A stretch of DNA of 64,000 bases from Sitta carolinensis (lineage: Eukaryota; Chordata; Aves; Passeriformes; Sittidae): positions 2,556,501-2,620,500 of the forward strand of contig JAVUNC010000004.1 of NCBI GenBank assembly GCA_032173965.1. Reading direction: 5' to 3'. Every line of letters begins with the position of its first letter. Within the stretch, counting starts at the first letter, position 1. Positions 21,886 to 32,561 of the stretch are shown here, one piece after another. Position numbers and translations under genes: made by a program. Under the pieces are notes generated by a model. It was not told the origin of the DNA, did not search any database, and was given only the letters and a program-made list of their open reading frames with translations.

Positions 21886-22621
21886 TTATACATGTCCATG
21901 GGTTTGGAAAGGTCTGGATGGGAAGATATGTGGATGGACAACTCCATCCTGTAGGAATTACTCATTGGAGGAGCTGAACCAGCTCCCAGGACAGAGAGAG
22001 ATCCTCTGACCTTTAGGCAAAGGCAGGGGGCACCAGGACTGTGGGACACTGAGGGAAAGTTTTCTTTGCAAAATAATTTTTTGATTATCCAGACAGCATC
22101 TGCCTCTGAAACCATCCAAGGAGTGACTTTCACCTCCATTAAATTAAATTTAAAAAAATCATAAAAAGAAACCTGCCACAGGAAAACATTAACATGATTA
22201 AAGGGTGCACTGCCCAGGCTAGCCTAGCCTGAAGTTCTGCATGTGAATGATGCTGGTGAAATAGCAGGAGAACTTGTTCCCAGAAAAATGAATCTCCTGG
22301 ACTCAGAAACCTGATCAAGAAGCTTTTTTTGATCCACAATAATGTCAGATTAGTCTGAAGGAATGAAGTAGGAATGTGAGATTTCCAAGCAGTGGAAGCA
22401 TACATCCTTTGCATGGGTGATGAAACTCAGAATTCAGTGTCTCTGATTTCAGTGGGATCTTGACCAGGCAGGAATGCTTTGTAAACTGGAATAAAGGGAA
22501 TGGGACAAAACCAGAGCTGAGGATAGAAGTTGTACTTTTCAGGGATGAAACAAGCTGCCTGGTCATGGCCTGGGACAGGACAGGGCTGAACCTGATGCTT
22601 CTTCTGCAGCAGGGACCACTG

Positions 22622-23098
22622 GGCAGAATCCCAGAATTATTTAGGCTGGAAAAGACATCCAGGATCATCGAGTCCAACCTGTGATCAATCCCCACCTTGT
22701 CACCAGCCCAGAGCTCTGAGTGCCACATTCAGTCCATCCTTGGACACCTCCAGGGATGGGGACTCCAAACCTCCCTGGGCAGCCCCTCCAATGCCTGACC
22801 ATCCCTTCAGGGAAGAAATTTTTTCCAATATCCAATCCAAACCTCCCCTGGCACAGGTTGAGGCTGTTTTCCCTTATTCCCTGGGAACAGAGCCTGACCC
22901 TCCCAGCTGTCCCCTCCTGTCAGGAGTTGTGCAGAGCCAGAAGGGCCCCCTGAGCCTCCTTTTCTCCAGGCTGAGCCCCTTCCCAGCTCCCTCAGCCTCT
23001 CCTGGTGCTCCAGCCCCTTCCCCAGCTCTGTTCCCTGCCCTGGACACGCTCCAGCCTCTCAGTGTTCTTCAGGCAGTGAGGGGCCCAGAGCTGGACAG
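22622..23098 (-). repeat. CR1 fragment, distinct subfamily, about 475 bp
   Basis: The reverse copy uses the TTAGGCTGGAAAAGACATCC and GATCATCGAGTCCAACCTGT ending, then ACCTCCAGGGATGGGGACTC and CTCCAGGCTGAGCCCCTTCC. It differs from the CCATGGGCAGGGACACC copies, so a second subfamily is present. It pairs with the copy at 37545-38020. Confidence 0.93.
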
Positions 23099-23599
23099 TC
23101 CCCCTGCACTGTGGGCTGCCACTGCCTGTAAGGATTGCAGGGTTTGTGTCAGATGAGAGTGAGGCCAGATTTCAAAATTCCCAAATCCTTCTCATCCCCA
23201 TCTCTGCCGTGGAGACAGAGCAGCCCTGGGCAGGGTGTTGGTCTGTTCCACCCAGCTGCCTCCCAAGGGACTGCCAAGCTCCAGCTCTTGTATGGACCAG
23301 GAGCCGCCCACGAGTGCCTTGGGGAGGCCAGGAAGGATTAGAAGCTCGGGCAAGGCAGGGATTCCTGGTCAGGGAACAAGCCCTGGAGATGCTGGGTTTG
23401 CTCTGGTAGCTGTAACCCAAGGAGCTGTGGACAGGGAGGAGATAAAAGCTTGATATTAACTTTTCCTGGGATTTGCTGGGGATCAGGATACATGCTTTCA
23501 TGTCCAGAGTCAGGCTAAGGCAGGAAAGCTGCTGGACTCGAGGTTGTAAGTCCACATGATCCACATCTGGATCCAAATCAGTGAACTGTGATGGAGGGA

Positions 23600-23860
23600 A
23601 CAACTGTTCACACAGGGAGACAGTGACAGGACAAAGGAGAATGGTTTAAAACCAGAAGAAGAGAGATTTAGCTGGGATATTGGGAAGGAATGCTTGAGGG
23701 TGGGGTGGCCCTGGCACAGGATGCCCAGAGAAGCTGTGGCTGCCCCATCCCTGGAAGAGTCCAAGGCCAGGATGGACAGGGCTTGGAGCAACCTGGGATT
23801 GTGGAAGACATTCCTCCTGATGTCCAACCTGAACCTCCCCTGGTGCAGCTTGAGGCCACA
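23600..23860 (+). repeat. CR1 fragment joined to an opposite-strand CR1 remnant
   Basis: From 23600 to about 23815 the CR1 3' segment runs on + (AGAGAAGCTGTGGCTGCCCC, GGAGCAACCTGGGATTGTGG). From about 23816 (TGATGTCCAACCTGAACCTC, CTGGTGCAGCTTGAGGCC) the sequence is CR1 on the - strand. One insertion into another is likely. Confidence 0.8.
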
Positions 23861-24654
23861 ACAATGAATAAAAGAGCCATGAATAAAAAAGCTCAGACAT
23901 TTCGCCAGCTACCCTCATACCAAAACAGCCTAATTTGTGGAGAACTGACCATGTTCCTCTAATAACTCAAGGAGATTGAATAGCAGAGCTCCCAAGTATT
24001 TGTACTTACAAAAAATAATCCATTCCCTTAAAAAGAAAAATCTATTCTATCCCAATTCCCTGGCAGTTCTGCAGACAAATATATGGATTGGCTGGGAATT
24101 AACACTACCAGGATCTGTAATTGACTTATAGTTCTATTTAGTCATAAACATTAACATTAATGGATGTTCAGGGGCTACAAGTGCTAAAGAACAGACACTG
24201 GAGATGGCCTATGTATTATTTTCTCGTGTGCTACATTTCTTCCGTGACCCCATGAACCACAATTGATGTCTCATTCCTTGCTTTCTTAAGCATCTTTTGT
24301 TAGGCTCTGATGCAATGGTAACTTGAACAATAATTAGAGTATAAGGGGCTCACAAAGCAAATGTCTCCTTCAGTGCCTTCCCTGCCCAGGCAAAATTCAG
24401 TAAATGGCCCAATTATAGTTCAGAGGGGCTGTGGGGGGAGCTCTGATGTGGTGATTAGGACAAAGTGTGTTCAGCTGGAGTCACAGGTCACCTACAGTTC
24501 AGCAGCTCATGAAGAGGGGCCAGGCCCTGCTCTGATTCCAGGGGAAGGGATCATGGTGTGACCCCCAAGAGCAGTGGGGTGGTTCCAGCTCAGGTGAGGT
24601 CTGGGCTGCAGGTATCCAGCCCCTCCTACAGCCTGCAGCAGGGGGGATTTTGGC

Positions 24655-24885
24655 CATAAATCACACAGTGGTTGGGGCTTGAAGGGGCTTAAAGCTCTTC
24701 TGGTTCCAACCTTCCATTATTCCAGGGTGCTCCTGGCCTGAGACATTGTCAGGGATCCAGGGGCAGCCACAGCTGCTCTGAGTACCCTGTGCCAGGGCCT
24801 CCCCACCTTCACAGGGAATATTCCTTCCCAATATCCCATCTAACCCTGCTTTCTTTCAGGTTAAAGCCATTCCCCTGTCCCATCT
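24655..24885 (-). repeat. CR1 3'-end fragment, about 230 bp
   Basis: TCACACAGTGGTTGGGGCTT, GGGATCCAGGGGCAGCCACA, ACCCTGTGCCAGGGCCTCCC, AATATCCCATCTAACCCTGC and CATTCCCCTGTCC are the ordered reverse CR1 blocks; the terminal tail is diverged. Confidence 0.88.
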
Positions 24886-24987
24886 CTGAAAATGCCCTTC
24901 CCAGCCTCTGGAATGCTCGGGGCTCTCACCCCACAGAGCTGGAGCAGAAGCAGCAGTTTTTGTGCAAACCTGGATGGAGTTTTCCAG

Positions 24988-25043
24988 CCATTTCACAAAT
25001 GTCTTTTTTATAACTAGCCATTTCACAATGTCTTTTTATAATG
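24988..25043 (+). repeat. Two-copy tandem duplication, period about 30 bp
   Basis: AGCCATTTCACAAATGTCTT and AGCCATTTCACAATGTCTTT start two adjacent near-identical units, each ending in TTTATAA. Small indels separate the copies. Confidence 0.75.
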
Positions 25044-25081
25044 ATCAGCTTCTACAGAACTATCTTTCCATCAACAGGGAG

Positions 25082-25103
25082 AAAAAAAAAAAAAAAAAAA
25101 AAA
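25082..25103 (+). repeat. A homopolymer, 22 nt
   Basis: The run follows CATCAACAGGGAG and precedes AGCCCTGG-like unique sequence. No retrotransposon body or target-site duplication was seen beside it. Confidence 0.9.
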
Positions 25104-25767
25104 GCCCTGGTAGTGGGAAGCACTGAGATTGTTTTGAGCATCTATGTTAAAATGACATCAAGCCCTGTGTGTGTGTTTATTGCTCCCCTTCAACTGGAAT
25201 CCAGCTGAAGGGGTTTAGCTCACAGGGGAGCACTTGGCTCCAAGACAGGACATTTGCCTACTTTGCCACAATTAAATGTTGCCTACATTTAATTCTCTAT
25301 TAGAAATCCCAGATATCCCTTGTATCCACCTCAAACTGTGCCCCAGTGACTGCAATGGGATCGTGAACCTGCACTGGAAAAGCTCTGGAATCCTTTCACG
25401 AGGTCTTGTATCCTTTTACTGGTCCAAACATGGCCCCAAAACTGCCAAGAAAGACTTGTTAAATAGAATTTTTTTAAAGGAAAGGAGCCTGCAAATGAAA
25501 ACTGTGGTTTTGTAGGTAATTTTCGTGGATTCAAGGAGGAGAGAGTGTTGTCAGTCCCTGAAGCTGCTCAAAACACCTGCTCAGAGGTGGTTAAATGATG
25601 GTCTGGCTGCTGTCTGTAGGGATGGGGAGCACCCACAGGAGCTCTGGGGTCCTTCTGCCTGTCAGCCAAATGTCCCCTGGGACCAGGAGTCAGAACTATC
25701 CACACTTCAGTCCAGAGTTATTACAAACTGCACAAAAGGGCTTTATTATTGCACCTTACCTTGATAA

Positions 25768-26045
25768 TAGAAACACAGAATCACTGAGGTTGGAAAAACC
25801 CCCTGAGATCATGGAGTCCAGCCATTCCCCCAGCACTGCCAAGGCCACCAAGAAACCATGTCCCCAAGTGCCACAGCTCCCTGTTCTCTGAACATTTCCA
25901 GGGCTGATGACTCCACACTGTCCTGGGCAGCTGTGCCAGGGCTCGACAACCCCTTCAGTGAAGACATTTTTCCTAATATTCAATGTAAACCTCCTGTGGT
26001 GCAATGTGAGGCTGTTTCCTCTTTTCCTATTGAACAGAGTGATCC
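25768..26045 (-). repeat. CR1 fragment, older subfamily
   Basis: ACAGAATCACTGAGGTTGGA, CCCCTGAGATCATGGAGTCC, CATTTCCAGGGCTGATGACT, ATTTTTCCTAATATTCAATG and TAAACCTCCTGTGGTGCAAT follow the reverse CR1 order of the GTCCAACC/CCTGGCGCAA type. Confidence 0.88.
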
Positions 26046-26049
26046 AGTC

Positions 26050-29000
26050 CCCATCCTTCTCATGGATTTCCCACCACTGAACTATTGCTTCCCCCACGAG
26101 GTGTTTCTTTTCCCCAAGGGACAGATTGCTTTAAGCAGGAAGGCGTCCTGGGAAGCCCCAGAACAAAGCAGTGGGGAGGTGTTTCTGCCTTTGCAGTCCC
26201 TTCAGTTTTCTTCTGAAGAGTCCTTTGATGTGCAGCTCACAAGAATCAGAACACTTTTCCTGCGGCCCATGAGTTTTTAGGGCTTTCATCACTTCATCAT
26301 TTTATGCTGTGGGCAGACAAGTGAGCACATTCAGGCTCTGATGGCTTCGTTCTTTAATCTGTGAAAAATTAATTCCCGATGCAAGACCCTGGGATGATGA
26401 TGAGGATGATGATGTGTGTCTCTTCTGCTTTCTTCCTCTGGGTCATAGATTTTACTGCCTCAAACTGAAGTTGTCTGGGAGTCCAGCATGGCTTTATGTG
26501 CCTGGTGGGGAGCAGAACATCTCTGGATCCAGCTGATCCCAAAATCCCACCTTGCCCTGGGAGTGTAAATGGCTGTGATGACTCAGAGGAGCCACTTCTC
26601 ATTCAATGACAGCTTTGAGGGGAAGCTGTGACTCACAGGCACGGCCAAATTCTTTAAAGGAGTTGCCAACCCTGTGGAAGAGGGTGGTTCAACCATCTAA
26701 TGTGTTCTGAGATTCCCAAAACTCTTGCAAGGAGATTCCTCACCAAGGGTTCGTGGAGAAACTGTCATGAAGTGGATTTGAACAGAGAACTTACAAGGAG
26801 AGTTTTGTTGGCATCCAAGCAAGGAATGTTGATGTTCCAGGAGGGCAGATGCCAAGATGACCAAGCTGGCCAATGCCACAGCGTTATTCAAAGTGGTCAA
26901 AGTGAAAGGTGGCTGTGCAGGGTACAGCAGGTCCCTTTATCCTGAGTGACTGGGGGTTAAAACAGCAGCTGCAGCTCATTATTGATAAAGAAAAAGTAAT
27001 GGATATATGGAGAAGCAATTCCAGCTGTACACTGGCCATAATAGGCTCTAATTTAGCTATTACCATGTCAGAAGAACTGTGAGTAGTCCTTCAAAAACAT
27101 CAGCTTGAGGCTCTGGGGAGGTCAAAAGGGCAATGAGAGCATTAGGAATTATTAGGACAGGAATAAGTGGCAAAGCAAATGGCTTGTGCCAGGGCACTGC
27201 TCCTGGGAGCCTCCCTGTGTGTGATTCCCATCCATTCCACCTGAGAAAGGAGCGGTCATTTTGGAAAAGGGGGAAGTGGAACAGGAGGGATGAAGGGGAA
27301 CATGGCAGAGCTCCTGGCAGCACAAGGAATAGCAGAGCAAGGCTCTGAGGGTTGTGGGAGAGGTGTGTGATGGGGATGTGACACATTTCCAACCTCCTGG
27401 GCAGCATGGAGAGGAGTCAGGAGCTGTTCTCATGTCACTGCTGCTCCAGCCACATGAAGGAGGGGTAGATTGCCTGATCAGGCAGCAGGTCCAAAACCAA
27501 GAGAAGGAAGTGTTTTTTCTTCCATCAGATAATTAAACTATGGGAGTCACTGACCAGGATGTTGTGGGTATTTATCCTAAGGGATAAATGGATTCAAAAA
27601 AGCAATTAGGCAATTTCCTGGATGAAGATCTCTCTGAGGCCATTAACCACTGGGATGTAAATACAACTCTGTAAATTCTTGTCCTGTTCCTCGCTCTCCT
27701 CCCCTGAGCACTTGCTGCAGATGACAGTCAGAGACAGGAGTCTGGGCCACAGGGCTTTGGCCAGAGGCATCTGCATTGCCTGTGCAGTCACTAATGGCCC
27801 TGCTGACATCACAGGGGTGAATTTGGGTCATCTCCTCCCGTTTTCCACCCAGGGGATGGAGGGACAGAGGAGCTGAAGGTTCTCAAAGGGTCTGTGTGAG
27901 AGGATCCCAGCTGCCCTGTGTTACCCAGTGCATTTCTGCTGCCTGCACATTAACGTGGCCACAGCCTCCTTCCTCCAGCTTTAAAGACAGCTGGAAACAG
28001 CTGGGCAAATGAGGTTTGCCAAAGCCTCTGCCTCCAGCAGCCAAGGCAGCTCTGATGGGCACTGTTGTTATTCCCAGCACTGCTATTCCTGTGCTGATTG
28101 TCTCCAATTTGCACAGAGCTCACCAACATGAAAATGAAACCAGCAATGACTTGCAGGGATTGTGCATCCACCTAATGAGGATCAGACGAGTTGTTCTCCC
28201 ACCCCCAGAGCTTCTCCCACCTCGGAAGATTTATGTGGCTGAACGTGTTTGTTCTGATCAATGACTGTGTTGCAGACACGAATACAAATGTAAAAGAGAG
28301 ATTACACTTTTGATCCAAAGCCCACTAAAGGTAGCAGAAAGGCCCCTGATGCTCACAAGAAAAAAAAAAAAAAAACCAACAAGGTTTGGGCCGCAGTGAA
28401 AAAGATGACATTTTTGGTCAGCTTCAGTGAACAAAGCACCTTGTTAGGCAGTGACAGATTTTATACAACCCACAGCTATTTATCAGTGAGTGTATCATTG
28501 CTTTCACCTCTCCTAATGGGAGGATTAACATGTTTAAGGCAGGAATTCAGCACCAGATCTGATTTGTTGCGCTTGCTTTTCACTCATCTTCGAGATGACA
28601 AGAAACATGAAACAGAAGCAAAGCTGCTATTTTTAGTTTGGTTTTTCCAATCCAGAAACTTAGAGGGAAAAGCAGGAGCAGGTATCTGGTGTGTGTTGCT
28701 GGCCAGGAGTGTTCCAGCACCAGGATACAGGAGCCTGAAAAAGCAGCGTTTAATAATTCCTCGATCCTCAGAGTCATTAACCTGAGCGTTCATTAAATTA
28801 GCGTTACTGGAAGCATCACAGAGCTGAGATAATTGTCCCAGCACTCAAAAACTCGCTCCTCCCACACCCTCTCCTACACAAGGATGGAAAACCTTGGGAC
28901 TGGCTTAAGGTGGATACAGGGATATTCAGAAGTGTCCGAGGACTGAGTTTATTTTCTCCATCTTTAGTCCTGTAAAAACCAGGCTCCTGATCCATCCGGG

Positions 29001-29289
29001 CTGCTGCTGTAATTATGTGAGATTATCACACGGAGAGGATGATTTGGCCAATTTTGTGATAAAATCCTCATGTTAAATAGCTGAAGTTGGGAAAAAATGG
29101 AATGTGAGAAGTAGTACCCAGGAGACAGAGCAGCTCAGCCCGCGTGGAAAGAGATCAGGATTTGGGTCCCAGGGCTTGTGGATTAGGGAAATGGATTTGC
29201 AGCTGCTGCCTGGGCTGTTCAGAGCATTCCCTCTCTGCCCAAGTTTTAAATCACCGATCCCCCAAACATCCCCATTTCCCCACCAACCG
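26050..29289. other. PRSS55 intron 4, unique part
   Basis: No exon is supported in these 3.2 kb. There is a 16-nt A run at 28360-28375. The segment 28440-28640 is repeat-free and moderately AT-rich. Open frames here are short and unsupported. Confidence 0.4.
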
Positions 29290-29860
29290 GGCAAGGAACC
29301 AAATGGACGTGGTTCGAGAGGGGAAGAGCAGATCTGATTTGAGAGGGAAGTTTAAACAGGGATCTCTCGTGCAATCGCATCCCTGCCCCGCCGCGGCTCT
29401 CCCGGCTCCGAAGCGCGGTGCGACAATTCCCGCGGGGACAGCCACAAGGCATCAGGAATCCACCGCTGTTCCGGCAAGGAAGATCCTTTACAAGTGTGAA
29501 CAGCCTCCAAATTGGAGGCGAAAGCCGAGCTGGGCTCGGCCGGCGCTGAAAATCTCATTTTATTGAATTTTTTTTTTTTCCCTGCTGGGAAAAGCTGGAG
29601 CGGAGCATCCCTGGCTCCCGCTCTGCACGCTCCGTTATCCCTGTGTGGGAGTCTTATCCCTCTCGCCACCAGGATAAGGGGTCCGGCCCCTTCCTGCCCC
29701 GAGGGGATCCGCAGTGAAATCCCCGGGAATCGACCCGTGCCTGGATGCTCGCCCATCCCAACAGGGCGCCCCCGCCAAGGATGCTCGCAACGCGCGGCTC
29801 CGAGGCCGCCTCTGTGGTTTTCACGGGAATTCTTGGCTGAAATGGGGTCGGGAAACCTCT
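29290..29860. promoter_or_regulatory. CpG-rich segment inside PRSS55 intron 4
   Basis: CpG dinucleotides are dense (CCCCGCCGCGGCTCTCCCGG, GAAGCGCGGTGCGACAATTC, CAACGCGCGGCTCCGAGGCC) in a window otherwise nearly free of them. This resembles an orphan CpG island. No first exon can be assigned to it on either strand. Overlapping open frames on both strands (29352-29894) reflect high GC rather than a gene I recognise. Confidence 0.5.
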
Positions 29861-29947
29861 TTACATGCTGAGTCTGAAGAGGGTTCGGCAGCACTGCTTG
29901 AGATGCAAGGACGTGGCTATAATAACAACAAACGATTTTATGTTTGG

Positions 29948-30050
29948 ACTCAACAATCCAAAAGGTCTTTTCCAGCCTAAATGAGTTTGTAGATTTCTGG
30001 TCTTCGTTGGTCCCTTCCAGCTCAGGATATTCTGTGGTTCTACGAATGTT
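29948..30050 (+). repeat. Two CR1 tail-like remnants in tandem
   Basis: AATCCAAAAGGTCTTTTCCA followed by TTTGTAGATTTCTGG, then TTGGTCCCTTCCAGCTCAGG with ATTCTGTGGTTCTACGAATG. Both look like CR1 3' ends stripped of their bodies. Confidence 0.6.
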
Positions 30051-30096
30051 TCCTCTGCATTTGTCTTAATTTTTTACCTCCTGAATGAATACTGAA

Positions 30097-30097
<1 letters not shown>

Positions 30098-30127
<30 letters not shown>
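30098..30127 (+). repeat. A homopolymer, 30 nt
   Basis: It lies between ATGAATACTGAAC and GGAAAAGAGG. No recognisable transposon body precedes it. Confidence 0.92.
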
Positions 30128-30129
<2 letters not shown>

Positions 30130-30509
30130 AAAAGAGGAAAAAAAGGTAAGAATATTAATGACCAGAACCCTTCAGCTACTGGAGTGGGAATTCAGCCATA
30201 AACTTCAACGAGTGCTGATGAGCTGCAGAGGGAACTTCAGCCCCTTCCTTGCTCGTTAATTAATGTGTGTTAGCTCAGGGTAGCTGCTGGCAGAAGGGGT
30301 TTCATCCATTAATGACAAAGATGTTTCCCAAAGTAGTCTGCAAACAGGGAAGGACAACATTTCCCAGTAAAGTTTGCTGTCTTGGGAAATGGATTTGTAT
30401 TGAATTTGTTTACCACAAGTGCTGGTTAGAAAAGGTGGAAAAAAGATTCAAACCCACTGTGGAAGGAAATTTGTTTATAGCAGAAACTGCACAGCACTGA
30501 AGATGTCCT

Positions 30510-30865
30510 GGAATCCCAAAATGTTGTTTTGGAAGGATATTAAAAATCCTCTAGTACCTTCCACTAGCCCAGGTTGCTCCAAGCCCTGTCCAGCCTGGCC
30601 TTGGACACTGCCAGGGATCCAGGGGCAGCCACAGCTTCTCTGGGCACCCTGTGCCAGGGCCTCCCCACCCTCACAGCCAGGAATTCCTTCCCAATATCCC
30701 ATCCATCCCTGCCCTCTGGCAGTGGAAGCCATTCCCTGTGTCCTGTCCCTCCATGCCTTGTCCCCAGTCCCTCTCCAGCTCTCCTGGAGCCCCTTTAGGC
30801 TCTGCAAGGGGCTCTGAGCTCTCCCTGGATCCTTCTCTTCTCCAGGTGAGCACCCCCAGCTTTCA
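30510..30865 (-). repeat. CR1 fragment, young subfamily, about 355 bp
   Basis: AATCCCAAAATGTTGTTTTG, CTTGGACACTGCCAGGGATC, GGGCAGCCACAGCTTCTCTG, CCTTGTCCCCAGTCCCTCTC and GGCTCTGCAAGGGGCTCTGA are the reverse complement of the blocks in the 7290 and 17360 copies. Confidence 0.95.
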
Positions 30866-31603
30866 CACAGCCTTTCCTCAGAAAAGTGCTGCACCTGCCT
30901 TGGGTGGATTTTGTGCTGCTTTCTCTTCTCCCTGGGCTTGTGTCCAGAGGTTCCAGAGCTGGATGTGCTCTTGGTGTTCAGCTACAGCAGCCAACAGGGG
31001 AACATTGCTCTTCTTGAGGAATATTGAGGCTGCAACCTGCATTTGAAGCCTTGCCCACGCTGGGTGAGTGGTGGCTGTCCTTGCAGCAGCAGGAAAGTTT
31101 TCAGGGAAGTGACTGTGGCTTCAAGAAGGATTTGTCAGGATTATTGTTCATCTGCTGCCCAGGTTCTGGCTGCCAGTCCCCAAAATTCACAGTTGGCAGG
31201 TACCCAGCCCCTCCACGCAGCAGCTTTGCAGAGGAGACGAGGACTGAGGGAGCAGTCACAGCAAATGTCCCTTTGCTCTCTGGGATGTTGTCTCTTGCTG
31301 ACAGGTTTCAGGTATCCTCCTGGGGCCACAGGAGCTTGTGGGAAAGACTGGGAATGACAGGGCAGTGCGCTGAGCCAGAGCTTGGGACTGATCTCCTCCT
31401 CTCACCTTCTGTAACTATTTATTTTGCAGGATCTCTAGGCTGAGCTGCGAAATTTTGGATCCAAATTCCCTTTTTTATTTCTCCCTAAATCCTCACGAGC
31501 CTGAGACAGAAAATGATTGATTTCCCCACTCAGGCTGTGTGAAGCAGCCGCTCTGAGGGGCCTGAGGTTGGATCCAGCTGTAACATTCCTCCTTCTGCCA
31601 CAG

Positions 31604-31890
31604 GTGGACAGCGGGGACCTCTGGTCTGCAGCTACTGGAACACCATGAAGTGGTTCCAGGTCGGTGTTATCAGTGGAGGGAAGCCAAACTACAGGAATTT
31701 CACACCTATTTGCAGCTACCAGGACTGGATTGAGAAGGAAACAGCCATAAGGGGAAAACCTTTCTTCATTGAGGGTGTGGACAGTGGAGAGCATCTCAGG
31801 GTCGCTCGTTCCAGGGCTGGAACGCAGGTGGTGTTTCTGGAGTATTGTCCCTTTTTATTCATCTTTTTAATAGCAAATAAATTACCTTGA
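31604..31890 (+). pseudogene. PRSS55: PRSS55 exon 5: catalytic Ser and C-terminus, one base short
   Basis: After the acceptor (TCCTTCTGCCACAG) comes GTG GAC AGC GGG, i.e. VDSG where the family has GDSG; the Ser codon is 31610-31612. Gly193, which forms the oxyanion hole, is therefore Val. The G run at 31613-31616 is one base too short; beyond it the frame PLVCSYWNTMKWFQVGVIS reads to TGA at 31888-31890. SWG is SGG (Trp215 lost), and the expected Cys220 and a few neighbouring residues are missing. The later DWIEKETAIRGKPF is PRSS55-like. The end, VVFLEYCPFLFIFLIANKLP, is a hydrophobic tail like the C-terminal membrane or anchor signal of PRSS55. The acceptor and long open remainder argue that decay is recent or partly artefactual. 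Confidence 0.85.
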
Positions 31891-31911
31891 GAGAAGATTT
31901 TTGAAAATAAA
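31876..31911 (+). terminator. PRSS55: Two AATAAA hexamers at the PRSS55 3' end
   Basis: AATAAA occurs at 31876-31881, before the TGA, and at 31906-31911, just after it. The second is the better placed poly(A) signal. Use of the first would give a very short or absent 3' UTR. Confidence 0.5.
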
Positions 31912-32314
31912 ATTCAGAACTGCCACTTCATTCTTTTTTCTGAGGCCAAGCTGCTCCATGTCCCTGACATGGACAAAGGCACCAACAGATGTCAGAATGA
32001 GACAGGGAGTGAGACAGAGAGTGGGGAAATGAAAGGAGGGAGGCAGGATTTGGGCAAGAAAGGCCATAATCCTCTGGAAAACACAGATTTTCCCCCACTG
32101 CTGGATCACACTGGACTCAGTTGTCTGCTAAACTCAGATGCCAAGTGAAGATGTTGCATCTGAAGGAGCTGATCCCCTTGGAAAGTTGAAACCCAGAGGA
32201 AGAGATTCACTCATTATCATTAGCTGTTGTAGGATAGCTCTGGGCTTTTGCATCTTACAGTTGATTATTAGCTGGACTTATTTATTTCTGTCTCATTTTA
32301 ACTAATTTTATTTT

Positions 32315-32560
32315 TGCTGAGAGGACCCATGGAGAGCTCAGCCCCTGCTCAGGTGCTGTCAAACTTCTGGGACAGAACAACCGAGGCACTGGAAGAGGTT
32401 TCCCAGAGAAGCTGTGGCTGCTCCTGGATCCTTGGAAGTGTCCAAGGCCAGGCTGGAACAACCTGGGATAGAGGAAGGTGTCCCTGAAAATGGCAGAGGG
32501 TGGCACTGGATGAGCTTTAAGGTTCATTCCCACCCAAACCATGTTAGGATTTTGTGATGA
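32315..32560 (+). repeat. CR1 3'-end fragment, about 245 bp
   Basis: TTTCCCAGAGAAGCTGTGGC, TTGGAAGTGTCCAAGGCCAG, GGAACAACCTGGGATAGAGG, CTTTAAGGTTCATTCCCACC and AGGATTTTGTGATG form the CR1 terminal order. Confidence 0.93.
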
Positions 32561-32561
32561 G

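Larger units (their letters stand above)
17001..31890 (+). pseudogene. PRSS55: PRSS55-like serine protease locus, probably inactivated
   Basis: There are five coding exons on the + strand: 17001-17109, 17968-18157, 18974-19221, 21095-21236 and 31604-31890. Intron phases are 1, 2, 1 and 0. With the lesions set aside they describe a protein of about 324 residues: signal peptide, short pro-segment, S1 protease domain with His, Asp and Ser, and a hydrophobic C-terminus. PRSS55 is a testis-enriched, membrane-associated trypsin-like protease in mammals (human about 352 residues), and it lies next to MSRA in human, as here. Exons 1-3 are open with good splice sites. Exon 4 has a frame change and a TAG, and exon 5 lacks one base of a G run. 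Core residues are also changed (Gly193 to Val, no Asp189, Trp215 to Gly, Cys220 position lost). I infer a unitary pseudogene or a catalytically dead relic. A functional gene hidden by assembly errors is possible but would not explain the residue changes. Confidence 0.75.

Noticed and set aside
17968..31890. Assignment to PRSS51 instead of PRSS55
   Set aside because: In human PRSS51 lies on the opposite strand to MSRA as I recall; this gene is collinear with MSRA and has the PRSS55-type C-terminal hydrophobic tail and DWIEK-like segment.
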